A stretch of DNA of 64,000 nucleotides. Origin: Gemmiger gallinarum. GTDB taxonomy: Bacteria > Bacillota > Clostridia > Oscillospirales > Ruminococcaceae. Both the position numbers and the translations under genes were made by a program. The stretch is from assembly GCF_014982805.1 (NCBI RefSeq), contig NZ_JADCKC010000003.1, forward strand, positions 310,001 to 374,000. Reading direction: 5' to 3'. Each line of letters opens with the position of its first letter. Position 1 is the stretch's first letter. Shown piece by piece: positions 24,762-33,516 of this stretch. The notes under the pieces are model-generated. The model searched no databases. It was given only the letters and a program-made list of their open reading frames with translations, and had not been told where the DNA came from.

Positions 24762-25977
24762 TGGTGTTTTCCTCCGTTTTGGGCATGACCAGGCGGTACA
24801 GGGCCTGGAGTTCCTGGGCGTCCATCAGGACAGGCACAGGGTAAAGGGGATTGGCCTCATGGTCGGCGTTGCGGGCCAGCTTGGGCAGGTCCTCCTCCCG
24901 GATGCCTTCCAGCGTGCGGGGGATCTCCATGCGGGCGTTCATCTCCCGGATGCGGGCGATGAACTTGGCCGAGGCCTCCGCCGGGGTATCGCTGGCGCCG
25001 GCCACGCCCACCTCCACGGCCAGGCGGCCCAGGCGCTTGTGGGCGGCAGTGCCGTAGGCTTCCAGCACTTCGGGCAGCAGCACCGCGTTGGCCAGACCGT
25101 GGGCGATGCCGTACTGGCCGCCCAGGGAATGGGCCACCGCATGGACGTAGCCCACGTAGCTCTTGGTAAAGGCAGTGCCCGCCAGGTAAGCGGCCCGCAG
25201 CATCTTGGCACGGGCGGTCAGATCGCCGCCGTTCTCCCAGGCCACGGGCAGGCTTTCCAGAATGAGCCGCACGGCGGTGACGGCGGCCTCCCGGGTGCCG
25301 CGGGTGGTGGAGCCGCCGATGTAGGCTTCCACCGCGTGGGTCATGGCGTCCATGCCGGTGGTGGCGGTGAGCATGGGCGGCAGGCCCACGGTGACCTCCG
25401 GGTCCAACAGGGCATAGGACGGGATAAGGGCAAAGTCGTTGATGGGATACTTGTGATGGGTCTCGCCGTCGGTGATGACGGCGGCCAGAGTGGTCTCGCT
25501 GCCGGTACCGGCGGTGGTGGGCACTGCAATGAGCAGGGGCAGGGGCAGCAGGACCTGCAGCAGGCCTTCCATACGGGAGAGGGGTTTGCGGGGGCGGGCA
25601 ATGCGGGCGCCCGCAGCCTTGGCGCAGTCCATGGAGGAGCCGCCGCCAAAGGCGATGATGGCGCCGCAGCCGTCGTCCAGATACATCTGGCGGGCGGCTT
25701 CCACGTTGGCAACGGTGGGGTTGGCGACGGTCTCGTCAAAAATGCTGACGCCGATGCCCGCATTGGCCAGAGCCTGCTCCAGCGGCTCGGTCAGGTGGTG
25801 GCTGCGGATGCCCTTGTCGGTGACCAGCAGCACCCGGGCGATTTTTTTCTGTTTCAGCAGTTCGGCCACGCCGTTCACGCCGTCCAGCAGCTTGGGCTCC
25901 CGGTAGGGCAGAAAGGGCAGCGCGGTGCGCATGACAAACTGGAAGGTACGGCAGTAGACTTTTTTGACGATATTCAT
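24664..25977 (-). CDS. Iron-containing alcohol dehydrogenase
   Basis: A 437-residue group III alcohol dehydrogenase. NAD-binding GGGSSMDCAKA (near 97-107), substrate-domain PTTAGTGSE, and the iron-ligand segments GMDAMTHAVEAY, HAVAHSLGGQYGIAHGLAN are present. ATGs at 25983 and 25977 are both possible; the second has GGGAGG at 8 nt against 2 nt. The reading frame continues about 33 residues past the usual C-terminus into the aldehyde dehydrogenase gene, giving a 98-bp overlap. Confidence 0.9.
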   Translation of the reverse strand: MNIVKKVYCRTFQFVMRTALPFLPYREPKLLDGVNGVAELLKQKKIARVLLVTDKGIRSHHLTEPLEQALANAGIGVSIFDETVANPTVANVEAARQMYLDDGCGAIIAFGGGSSMDCAKAAGARIARPRKPLSRMEGLLQVLLPLPLLIAVPTTAGTGSETTLAAVITDGETHHKYPINDFALIPSYALLDPEVTVGLPPMLTATTGMDAMTHAVEAYIGGSTTRGTREAAVTAVRLILESLPVAWENGGDLTARAKMLRAAYLAGTAFTKSYVGYVHAVAHSLGGQYGIAHGLANAVLLPEVLEAYGTAAHKRLGRLAVEVGVAGASDTPAEASAKFIARIREMNARMEIPRTLEGIREEDLPKLARNADHEANPLYPVPVLMDAQELQALYRLVMPKTEENTNDRTTDRAGAGKSAQILFDGQNAAQSLSSKGA

Positions 25978-26206
25978 GGACATGGCCTCCCCGGCATTCA
26001 GGCGTTATCAACGGTTCCAGATGGCTCCGGATTTATAACTAAATTTCCTGAATCATTCTAGCACTTCTGGCTCCATATTCCTACTGTCGTTTCGCCGGAT
26101 TTCTGCGCTTTGTCCAAATTTTTTATGGCGAGATTTGCATACTTTTTGCCGTACTGCGGTAAATCTTTGTCCTTTGCCGTCTCGACTGCGGCGCACAGGC
26201 GCAAAA

Positions 26207-26240
26207 AGCGGGAGCCCGGGCCGCAGTCCGGGCTCCCGCT
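26207..26240 (-). terminator. Terminator of the ptsHI operon
   Basis: AGCGGGAGCCCGG (26207-26219) / CCGGGCTCCCGCT (26228-26240); five T follow on the minus strand. Confidence 0.9.
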
Positions 26241-26262
26241 CGTATCTCATGAAATAGAGGGA

Positions 26263-27942
26263 TCAGGTCGCCTGATACTCGTTATTCAGCGCGTCCAGAA
26301 TCCGGGCACTGCTCTCGCGGGTATCGGTCATGCGGACCGCATTGCGCAGAGGCAGGACAGCCCGGGGGCTGACGGACAGCTCGTCAATGCCGATGGCCAG
26401 GAAGGTCTCGGTCAAAGTCAGGTCCGCGCCCAGCTCGCCGCAAATGCCCACCCAGATGCCGTTTTTGTGGGCGTTCTCCACCACCATCTGCAGCAGGCGC
26501 AGGACGGCGGGGTGATGCGGGTCATAGAAACGGCCCAGATCGTTGTTCTGACGGTCGCAGGCCAGGGTGTACTGGGTCAGGTCGTTGGTGCCGCAGCTGA
26601 AGAAGTCCACTTCCTTGGCCAGGCGGTCGGACATGATGGCCGCGGCGGGGGTCTCGATCATGATGCCGATCTGGACATCCTCACTGTAGGGGATGCCCTC
26701 GGCTTTCAGCTCGCGCTTGACTTCCTCGCAGAGCTTTTTGGCCTCCCGGACCTCCCAGACGCTGGTGACCATGGGGAACATGATGCCCAGCTTGCCGAAG
26801 GCAGATGCCCGGAACAAAGCCCGCAGCTGCGTGCGGAAGAAGTCCGGCCGGGTCAGGCTGATGCGCAGGGCGCGCATGCCCATGGCGGGGTTGTCCTCCT
26901 TGGGCAGGTTGAAGTAGCCGATCTGCTTGTCGGCGCCGATATCGCAGGTACGGATGATGACTTCCTTGTCCTCCATGTCGGAGAGCACCTGCTTGTAGGC
27001 CTCAAACTGCTGATCCTCGGTGGGATAATCGTCGCAGTTGAGGTAGAGGAACTCGCTGCGGAAGAGGCCGATGCCGCCGCCGTCGTTGACCTGCACGGCA
27101 TGGACATCCTCGGGGCTGCCGATGTTGCAGTAGATGCGGATGCTCTTGCCGTCCTTGGTAATGTTGGGCTGGCCCTTGAGGGATTCCAGCAGGCGCTGCA
27201 GGCGCAGCTGCTCCTCCCGCTTTTTCAGCAGGCGGTCCCGGGTCATGTCGTCGGGGTCGATGACCACGTTGCCGGTGGCGCCGTCGATGATGACCTGGCG
27301 GCCCTCATACTCCGGCTTGAGGGCGTCGCCCACACCCACAATGGCGGGGATGCCCATGGTGCGGGCCAGAATGGCGGTGTGGCTGGAGCCGGAACCACCC
27401 GCCGTGATGAAGCCCAGAATCTTGGTTTTATCCAGCTGGACCGTCTCGGAGGGAGCCAGGTCGTCGGCCGCCAGCAGAACGGGGACCTCGGAGGCAATGC
27501 CGCCCTCCACAGTACCGTTGAGGATGGACAGAATACGGCGGGACACGTCCTTGACATCGGCGGCGCGGGCCTGCATATAGCTGTCGTCCATGGACTCGAA
27601 CATCTGGGCAAACTGCACCGCCACATCGGTGACAGCCGCCTCGGCATTGCTCTTGTTTTCTTTGATCAGACCCTCGATGGCTTCCTCGTAGTCCAGGTCC
27701 TCGGCCATCATCTGATGGGTCTCAAACAGCATGGCAGCTTCGTCGCCGGCCTCGGCGCGGGCTTTTTCAGCCAGCTCGCCCAGCTGCTCGATGGCAGCGG
27801 TCTGTGCGCCCTTGAAGCGATGCCACTCAGCGTCCACGTCCTCCACCTGATAGCGGGTGATGGTGGTTTTTGCACGGTGATAGAAATACAGCGGGCCGAT
27901 CCCGACCCCGGAAGAGACACCCTTACCCTGAATGGTGATCAT
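26263..27942 (-). CDS. ptsI: PTS enzyme I
   Basis: A 559-residue phosphoenolpyruvate-protein phosphotransferase, the first step of sugar phosphotransfer. The phosphohistidine is in GGSGSSHTAILAR (near residue 190), a slightly unusual form of the common GGRTSHSAI. The PEP-binding barrel contains GIGLFRSEFLY, MGMRALRISL and the FFSCGTNDLTQYTLACDRQN loop. It lies downstream of ptsH with a hairpin in the 160-bp gap and its own AAGGAGAAGG. No sugar-specific EII genes are nearby. Confidence 0.95.
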   Translation of the reverse strand: MITIQGKGVSSGVGIGPLYFYHRAKTTITRYQVEDVDAEWHRFKGAQTAAIEQLGELAEKARAEAGDEAAMLFETHQMMAEDLDYEEAIEGLIKENKSNAEAAVTDVAVQFAQMFESMDDSYMQARAADVKDVSRRILSILNGTVEGGIASEVPVLLAADDLAPSETVQLDKTKILGFITAGGSGSSHTAILARTMGIPAIVGVGDALKPEYEGRQVIIDGATGNVVIDPDDMTRDRLLKKREEQLRLQRLLESLKGQPNITKDGKSIRIYCNIGSPEDVHAVQVNDGGGIGLFRSEFLYLNCDDYPTEDQQFEAYKQVLSDMEDKEVIIRTCDIGADKQIGYFNLPKEDNPAMGMRALRISLTRPDFFRTQLRALFRASAFGKLGIMFPMVTSVWEVREAKKLCEEVKRELKAEGIPYSEDVQIGIMIETPAAAIMSDRLAKEVDFFSCGTNDLTQYTLACDRQNNDLGRFYDPHHPAVLRLLQMVVENAHKNGIWVGICGELGADLTLTETFLAIGIDELSVSPRAVLPLRNAVRMTDTRESSARILDALNNEYQAT

Positions 27943-27964
27943 TTTTTCTACCTTCTCCTTACTT

Positions 27965-28075
27965 GCTTGTCCGCAACATGGCGGATGCAGAACGCAAAAA
28001 CGGCTGTCCCCCGGCCCGGTGGTATGCGGCAGCCAAGCCGCAGTCGCCGTGAGCCAGCGGGCAGCCGCTGTTTTG
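27965..28075 (-). other. Intercistronic hairpin between ptsH and ptsI
   Basis: On the minus strand ACGCAAAA..GGCTG pairs with CAGCCG.TTTTTGCGT. It contains a T-run in the 3' arm and could end or stabilise part of the transcripts so that HPr exceeds enzyme I. Confidence 0.5.
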
Positions 28076-28101
28076 CGTCAGATCAACGGATATCGTTCCG
28101 C

Positions 28102-28359
28102 TTACAGATGCTCTTTGAAGAATGCCTCCAGAGCAGGAGCTGCGGTATCCTCATCGGCGCCCTCAACGGTGACGGTGACGGTATCGCCGCACTTGACGCC
28201 CATGCCCATCAGAGCCATGAGCTTGAGTGCATTGACCGAAGCATCCCCCTTGGTGATGGTGACGGTGCTCTGATATTTTTTGACTTCCTTGACCAGCAGG
28301 CCGGCGGGACGGGCATGGATGCCCACCGCTTCCTGGATGGTATACACAAACTGTTTCAT
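28102..28359 (-). CDS. ptsH: PTS phosphocarrier protein HPr
   Basis: An 85-residue HPr. The active-site His is in VGIHARPAGLLV (His near residue 14), with the arginine that orients it. The regulatory helix reads SVNALKLMALMGMGVKCGD; aligned to Bacillus HPr (TVNLKSIMGVMSLG) the position of Ser46 holds Lys. HPr kinase could therefore not phosphorylate this protein at the usual site. GGGAGG lies 6 nt before ATG 28359. First gene of the ptsHI operon. Confidence 0.93.
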   Translation of the reverse strand: MKQFVYTIQEAVGIHARPAGLLVKEVKKYQSTVTITKGDASVNALKLMALMGMGVKCGDTVTVTVEGADEDTAAPALEAFFKEHL

Positions 28360-28416
28360 GGTAACCTCCCGAATCATAGGCTTAAACACAGATTAAGCCA
28401 AAGTTTTAACATAGTT

Positions 28417-28445
28417 ATATTAGCATTTTTCTCACAGAACGTCAA
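28417..28445 (-). promoter_or_regulatory. Promoter of ptsHI
   Basis: On the minus strand TTGACG (28440-28445), 17 bp, TAATAT (28417-28422). Confidence 0.7.
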
Positions 28446-28780
28446 CTGAAAACCCACGCTAAACCCGCCTTTTTGTGCATTCAGACAAAATTTGACACCT
28501 TTTGAGGGGCTTCTATGCCAAAGCGCCTTTTTCTCTTCCGGCTGCAGCCTTTCGGAGTTCCCGGAACAATATTGCGAACCTGACGCAAAACCCTTCTCAA
28601 AGGCTGCCGTCATATGCTTTCGGCTCTGTCAGACCGGGCTGCACCGGAAATTTTTTCACATTTTTTTGAAATTCTGCTGTTTCTAATGTTTCTTTAATCT
28701 TGACCTGCTATCCTTTAGTTACAGCAAGAAACGGTACACACTACCGACACCCACAATATAGAGAAAGAAAGGGAAACATC
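28446..28780. other. Intergenic region between ptsH and the PepSY lipoprotein gene
   Basis: An AT-rich divergent spacer. No gene, hairpin with T-run or clear rightward promoter was found, beyond a TTGACC near 28700 without a good -10. Confidence 0.4.
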
Positions 28781-29659
28781 ATGAAAAAGACAACATTGCT
28801 CGCTCCCCTGGCCCTGACCCTCACTCTGGCCCTTACCACCGGCTGCTCCGCCGCCGCTATGGGTTCCTCCGCCGCCGGAACCACCTCCGGCCTGTCCCCC
28901 GCCGGCTCCCCCAGCAGCAACACCACCGCAGGCATTGCGGGCAGCGCCGACTCCTCCGAGTACATCGCTCAGTCCGATGCCGAGAGCATTGCCCTGGCTG
29001 ACGCCGGACTGACCGCAGACGCCCTGGCAGGCAGCTACAGCCGCCTGGAATACGACGATGGCCGCGCCGTCTACGACATCGAGTTCTGGACCGCCGACAC
29101 CGAGTACGACTACGAGATCGACGCCGTCAGCGGTGAGATTCTGTCTATGGACTACGACGCCGACAACCACAACCGGCAGAGCGCCACTGCCAGCTCTTCC
29201 GCCGGAAGCTCCGACCTCATCAGCGAGGACGACGCCCGCCTGACCGCCCTGACCCACGCCGGCCTTGCAGAAAGAAGCGACGTGCAGTTTGTCCAGTGCA
29301 AGCTGGACCGGGACGACGGCCGCCAGGTCTACGACGTGGAATTCTACACGACTACCGCCGAGTATGACTACGAGATCGACGCCGTCACCGGCGAGATCCT
29401 TTCCTACGACTACGACGCCGAGCACTACACCGCCCCCGCTGCTTCCGGCACCCAGATCACTTCCGACGATGCCAAGCGCATTGCCCTGGAGCACGCCGGG
29501 ATCGCCGAGGCCGATGCCACCCGCTTTAAGGTGGAACTGGACGAGGACGACGGCCGCCAGGTCTACGAGGTGGAATGGGAAGTCGGCCGCACCGAGTACT
29601 CCTACGAGATCAGCGCCGCTGACGGTTCCATCCTGAACTACGAGACCGATCACGATTGA
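28781..29659 (+). CDS. Lipoprotein with three PepSY domains
   Basis: A 292-residue lipoprotein: signal peptide MKKTTLLAPLALTLTLALTT ends at a TTGC lipobox, followed by an Ala/Ser/Gly-rich spacer. Three consecutive PepSY repeats follow, each with an (I/L)(S/T)xxDAxxIALxHAGL helix, then DDGRxVYDIEF and YDYEIDAxxGEILSxDYD. The repeats are strongly alike, so they arose by internal duplication. PepSY domains are thought to inhibit or regulate peptidases at the cell surface. AAAGGGA lies 9 nt before ATG 28781; the gene stands alone before a terminator. Confidence 0.9.
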   Translation: MKKTTLLAPLALTLTLALTTGCSAAAMGSSAAGTTSGLSPAGSPSSNTTAGIAGSADSSEYIAQSDAESIALADAGLTADALAGSYSRLEYDDGRAVYDIEFWTADTEYDYEIDAVSGEILSMDYDADNHNRQSATASSSAGSSDLISEDDARLTALTHAGLAERSDVQFVQCKLDRDDGRQVYDVEFYTTTAEYDYEIDAVTGEILSYDYDAEHYTAPAASGTQITSDDAKRIALEHAGIAEADATRFKVELDEDDGRQVYEVEWEVGRTEYSYEISAADGSILNYETDHD

Positions 29660-29680
29660 TTGTCTGCTCCCCTCTCCTCT

Positions 29681-29710
29681 GCCGCCGTGCTTCGTGCACG
29701 GCGGCTTTTT
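29681..29710 (+). terminator. Rho-independent terminator
   Basis: GCCGCCGTGC (29681-29690) / GCACGGCGGC (29696-29705), then five T. Confidence 0.92.
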
Positions 29711-29811
29711 GGGCAGTTTCCGGCCGAATTTGCGCGGGGTTTGCTGTACAACCCCTCAAAAACGTGGTATTCTTTTAAGTAAGACTTTGTTTTGAGGGGG
29801 AGGGCGACTGT

Positions 29812-30471
29812 ATGGGCCTTTGGGCAGACGCCAAAAACATCCGGGACAAAGACCCCGCCGCACGCAACGTGCTGGAGGTCATTATCCTGTATCCGGGCTT
29901 TCATGTGCTGGTCACGCACAAGATCGCTCACTTTTTATACCGGCATCACTGGTTTTTCCTGGCCCGGTTCATCAGTCAGCTGTCCCGCCATCTGACCGGC
30001 ATTGAGATCCATCCTGGCGCCAAAATCGGCCACAAGCTGTTCATCGACCACGGCATGGGCATCGTTTTTGGCGAGACCACCGAGATTGGCGACAACTGCA
30101 CCATCTACCACGGCGTCACCCTGGGCGGCACCGGCAAGGACACCGGCAAGCGCCACCCCACCCTGGGCGACAATGTGCTCATCGGCGCGGGGACCAAGGT
30201 TCTGGGCCCCGTTTACATCGGTGACAATGTCCGCGTGGGCGCAGGCAGCGTGGTGCTGAAAAACCTGCCCGCCAACTGCACCGCCGTGGGCGTCCCTGCC
30301 GAGGTGGTGCGCATCAACAACAAAAAGGTCTGCCCCGCCGACGACCTGGATCAGCAGGATCTGCCCGATCTGTATCAGCAGCGCATCTCCCAGCTGGAGG
30401 CCCGCCTGAGCAAGCTGGAGGCCCGCCTGCAGGGAGAATATCCCCCCGACCGCCCCACCGGCGAGCAGTGA
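29812..30471 (+). CDS. cysE: Serine O-acetyltransferase
   Basis: A 219-residue CysE/EpsC-type enzyme that makes O-acetylserine for cysteine synthesis. Conserved: [17 protein letters not shown], the left-handed beta-helix with [41 protein letters not shown] and [19 protein letters not shown]. The usual long N-terminal helical domain is reduced, as in many Firmicutes, and the C-terminus ends in a predicted coiled coil ([16 protein letters not shown]). GGGGGAGGG precedes ATG 29812. No cysK or leader element is seen alongside. Confidence 0.93.
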   Translation: MGLWADAKNIRDKDPAARNVLEVIILYPGFHVLVTHKIAHFLYRHHWFFLARFISQLSRHLTGIEIHPGAKIGHKLFIDHGMGIVFGETTEIGDNCTIYHGVTLGGTGKDTGKRHPTLGDNVLIGAGTKVLGPVYIGDNVRVGAGSVVLKNLPANCTAVGVPAEVVRINNKKVCPADDLDQQDLPDLYQQRISQLEARLSKLEARLQGEYPPDRPTGEQ

Positions 30472-30487
30472 TCTGCCGCGATTCCCC

Positions 30488-30516
30488 TTGCTTTTTCCAG
30501 GCAAATCCGGTATGAT
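30488..30516 (+). promoter_or_regulatory. Sigma-A promoter
   Basis: TTGCTT (30488-30493), 17 bp, TATGAT (30511-30516), upstream of the PC4/YdbC-like gene and the HD hydrolase. Confidence 0.7.
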
Positions 30517-30567
30517 TGACCCTAGCCCCGGCCGGGGCAAACCCAGCGTAAGGAAGGAATAGGAACC

Positions 30568-30789
30568 ATGGCTGAATTCAAGTATGAAATTACCGAGCGT
30601 ATCGCCGTTTTGTCCACCAATAACAAGGGATGGGAGCGCCAGCTCAACATGATCAGCTGGAACGACCACGATCCCAAATACGATATCCGCGACTGGTCCC
30701 CCGACGGCAGCAAGATGAGCAAGGGCATCAGCATGACCCGCGACGAGCTGGTCATTCTCAAGGATATCCTGAACGAACTGGAGCTGTAA
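30568..30789 (+). CDS. PC4/YdbC-like single-strand nucleic-acid-binding protein
   Basis: A 73-residue protein: MAEFKYEITERIAVLSTN, then GWERQLNMISWNDHDPKYDI and DWSPDGSKMSKGISMTRDEL. This is the YdbC family, bacterial relatives of the transcription coactivator PC4 that bind single-stranded DNA or RNA as dimers. Length is normal. The stop TAA overlaps the ATG of the next gene by one base, so the two are translated in tandem. Confidence 0.85.
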   Translation: MAEFKYEITERIAVLSTNNKGWERQLNMISWNDHDPKYDIRDWSPDGSKMSKGISMTRDELVILKDILNELEL

Positions 30790-31382
30790 TGGAAGACTAT
30801 CATCAGCAGTTCATTGAGATCTACAACGCCAACATCACCCGCCCCGGCGCCGACCGCCTGCTCAACTGGCTGGAGACCACCGACTTTTTCACAGCCCCTG
30901 CCTCCACCCGGTTTCACGGTGCCTGCCGCTGCGGCCTGGTCATGCACAGCATCAACGTCTACCAGGCCATGACCCAGCATTTCTTCACCGAGGGCGAAAA
31001 TGCCGAGAGCTATGCCATCTGCGGCCTGCTCCACGATTTGTGCAAGGCGAATTTCTACAAAGTCGGCACCCGCAACGTCAAGAACGACGAGACCGGCCAA
31101 TGGGAAAAGGTCCCCTTCTACCAGGTGGCCGATCAGCTTCCCTACGGCCACGGGGAAAAGAGCGTCTATCTCATTGAACATTTCATGCGCCTCAAGACTG
31201 CCGAGGCCATTGCCATCCGCTGGCACATGGGCGGTTTTGACGACGCTGTGCGCGGCGGCAGCTTTGCCGTCAGCGATGCCTTCAATACCTATCCGCTGGC
31301 CGTCAAGCTGCACACGGCCGACCTGATCGCCACCTATCTGATGGAACAGGGCACCAGCAGCGTGGAAAACGGTCACCGCTGA
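30789..31382 (+). CDS. HD-domain hydrolase
   Basis: A 197-residue HD-superfamily metal-dependent phosphohydrolase. The metal ligands are visible in GLVMHSINVYQ, CGLLHDLCKANFY and, further on, YGHGEKSVYLIEHF. ATG 30789 overlaps the previous stop (TAATG). The substrate is not known; related stand-alone HD proteins act on nucleotides or RNA. Its tight coupling to a single-strand-binding YdbC protein hints at a nucleic-acid role, which is inference. Confidence 0.8.
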   Translation: MEDYHQQFIEIYNANITRPGADRLLNWLETTDFFTAPASTRFHGACRCGLVMHSINVYQAMTQHFFTEGENAESYAICGLLHDLCKANFYKVGTRNVKNDETGQWEKVPFYQVADQLPYGHGEKSVYLIEHFMRLKTAEAIAIRWHMGGFDDAVRGGSFAVSDAFNTYPLAVKLHTADLIATYLMEQGTSSVENGHR

Positions 31383-31405
31383 CCGCTCCTTTTATGACAA
31401 AGCAG

Positions 31406-31453
31406 ATCCCCCCGCACACCTGCTCTGAACGGCAGATGTGCGGGGGGATTTTG
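31406..31453. terminator. Bidirectional terminator
   Basis: ATCCCCCCGCACA (31406-31418) / TGTGCGGGGGGAT (31437-31449), then TTTTG. Lies between convergent genes. Confidence 0.88.
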
Positions 31454-31485
31454 ATTTTTCAGCATGCTGTCCGGGAGGTTTCTCC

Positions 31486-33381
31486 TCAGCCCAGGGATGC
31501 CATATACTCGTCGATGCGCTGGCTGTACAGCTGAGGCCAGCGGGCGTCATACCCGGCGAACAGTTCCTTGAAGTAATCGGCCTCCGCCTGGTCCGGAGTG
31601 GAGTTGCGCTCATAGCAATAGAGAGTCAGGCCGTTTTGCAGGGGGAACTGGGTCACATAGGTGTAGTGGGCTGCCGCGGGGGTATCGGTGCGAAGAGCCC
31701 GGTTGATGTCCCCCACCAGCGTGCCGGTCTCGAACTCGTCGGTGACCATGACATATTTGGAGGTCCAGATCTCCGTGGGAAAACCGTGGGTGGAAGGCAC
31801 ACTGTTCTCCCACAGGATGATGCTCTGCAGCTCCACATGGGCGGGATCGCTGTAGGCAAAGGTACTGCCGCTGTAGCCCCCCGAATCAATGTTGATGTAG
31901 ACGGTATCCTCCGTGGTGCAGTGCTCCAGCACAAAATCGGTGACCGCGCGCATCTGGTCCAGATCGGTGCGGCGGGTCAGGTCCAGAGCCTCATCGCTGA
32001 GCAGTATCGTGCCCGTGGACAATCCAGACACACGCAGAGCGTTGCCGAAGTTGAGGCAGAAAAACACCGCCGTCACCGCAGCCCCTGCCCGGACTGCCGC
32101 CTTCCGCTGCAAAGCGCAGAGCGCCGCCAGCGCACAGAAGATGGTGCCCAGATAGAGGGGGGCCAGGATCAGGCTCTGGTGGTCCCCCAGGGACTGGGTA
32201 CGGGTAAAGAGCACCACGGCCACCGCCGCCGAGGCCAGCGTGACCAGTGCAGGGCCCCGGGAGGCTTTCCGGGACAGGGCCAGCACCAGGCCTGCCAGGC
32301 AGAGCAGGCAGAACAGTGCTCCCTGACGCTCAAACTGAGCAATCAGGTTGGACAGCAGGCCGCCGCCGTAGAAGGCGCCGTAGATATCGGCGTAGTCGGT
32401 GGTGAGGGCGGTGATAAAGGTAGGCAGCAGCGGCACCACCACGCAGATCACGGCGGGGATACCGAACTTGAGCAGGTTGCCCAGCACCAGGCCGAACACC
32501 CTGCGCCGCGCCGCTCCCAGCAGCACCGCCACCGTGTAGGCCAGGTAGTAGGCCAGAATCCAGAACATATACCACCGGCGGGTCAGCACCAGAGCAAAGG
32601 TGGCGGCGAACAGGCAGACCAGGCGGCCTGCCTCCAGCCGGTCAAAGCGGTAGTCGGCCGTGAGCAGCAGGATGACCGACACAAAGGTCAGGCCGAAGGC
32701 ATCGGGCATGCCGTGGGTGGCGGGCCACAGGAACATGGGCCAGAGCACCATGGCAGCCATGCACAGCGGGTAGTACAGGGCGGTGCGTGTCCCTCCAAAC
32801 CAGACCGCCGCCCGCTTGGCCACCATGAGCAAAGCCAGCCACATGGGCACAAAGCAGGTCAGGGTGTAGCAGAGCATGAAGCAGTTGATGGTGCGGGGCA
32901 AAAACAGATAGGGCACGCTGATAAACAGGTTCATGAACATCTTGTAGTCGGCGGTGAGCAGACTTTCCAGCAGGACGTGGACCCCATAGAACCCGTTGGT
33001 GGAGAAGGTGGAAAACAGCAGCTGCTGTTTGGCAAAATAGTTGATGGCGTCCTCCCCGTAGACGGTCTGACGGTAGAGCACCAGGGCAGCGATCACCCCA
33101 AAGCCCACCACTGCCCCGCCCGCAAAGGCGCGCAGAAAGGGTTTGTCTTTCCAGAATGGGGCCTCCCCCGGGAAGGCGATCTTCCAGGCAGTGCCCAGCA
33201 GCAGGCAAAGCCCGCCCATGCACAGCACCCACATCCAGACCACCAGCAGCAGTCCGCCGTAGGCCGTGACGGCGCCGCCCGCCAGCACACACACAAAGGC
33301 CAGGGCGGCCGCCAGCAGCAGCCGGACGCCACGGGGCTGGGCAGCCAGCGCGGCGCGGCAACGTTCCAATACAGGAGGCAT
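31486..33381 (-). CDS. Polytopic membrane protein, possible GT-C-type glycosyltransferase
   Basis: A 631-residue protein with about 11-12 membrane helices in the first 470 residues and an extracytoplasmic C-terminal domain of about 160 residues (ending YSQRIDEYMASLG). The overall plan of many helices plus a soluble tail resembles GT-C glycosyltransferases such as ArnT/PMT relatives, and acidic residues occur in the first loop (YGEDAINYFAKQQ), but I do not recognise a diagnostic motif. GGAAAGGAG precedes ATG 33381. It follows the DivIVA-like gene after a terminator, so it has a separate transcript. It may act on cell-wall or surface polymers. Confidence 0.6.
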   Translation of the reverse strand: MPPVLERCRAALAAQPRGVRLLLAAALAFVCVLAGGAVTAYGGLLLVVWMWVLCMGGLCLLLGTAWKIAFPGEAPFWKDKPFLRAFAGGAVVGFGVIAALVLYRQTVYGEDAINYFAKQQLLFSTFSTNGFYGVHVLLESLLTADYKMFMNLFISVPYLFLPRTINCFMLCYTLTCFVPMWLALLMVAKRAAVWFGGTRTALYYPLCMAAMVLWPMFLWPATHGMPDAFGLTFVSVILLLTADYRFDRLEAGRLVCLFAATFALVLTRRWYMFWILAYYLAYTVAVLLGAARRRVFGLVLGNLLKFGIPAVICVVVPLLPTFITALTTDYADIYGAFYGGGLLSNLIAQFERQGALFCLLCLAGLVLALSRKASRGPALVTLASAAVAVVLFTRTQSLGDHQSLILAPLYLGTIFCALAALCALQRKAAVRAGAAVTAVFFCLNFGNALRVSGLSTGTILLSDEALDLTRRTDLDQMRAVTDFVLEHCTTEDTVYINIDSGGYSGSTFAYSDPAHVELQSIILWENSVPSTHGFPTEIWTSKYVMVTDEFETGTLVGDINRALRTDTPAAAHYTYVTQFPLQNGLTLYCYERNSTPDQAEADYFKELFAGYDARWPQLYSQRIDEYMASLG

Positions 33382-33419
33382 CTTTATTCTCCTTTCCCTA
33401 TGGGGAGAGCAAAACAAAA

Positions 33420-33442
33420 CAGGCCGCAGTCATTGCGGCCTG
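33420..33442 (-). terminator. Terminator after the ftsZ / DivIVA-like genes
   Basis: CAGGCCGCA / TGCGGCCTG; on the minus strand followed by TTTTGTTTTG. Confidence 0.85.
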
Positions 33443-33516
33443 TTCATCGGTTGCTGCCACAACTCAAACGATCTGCGGGGATCGTTCTACTGTGGAATAT
33501 CCATTTGTTCCAAATA

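Noticed and set aside
28446-28780. A rightward promoter at TTGACC near 28700
   Set aside because: No acceptable -10 box at the right distance.
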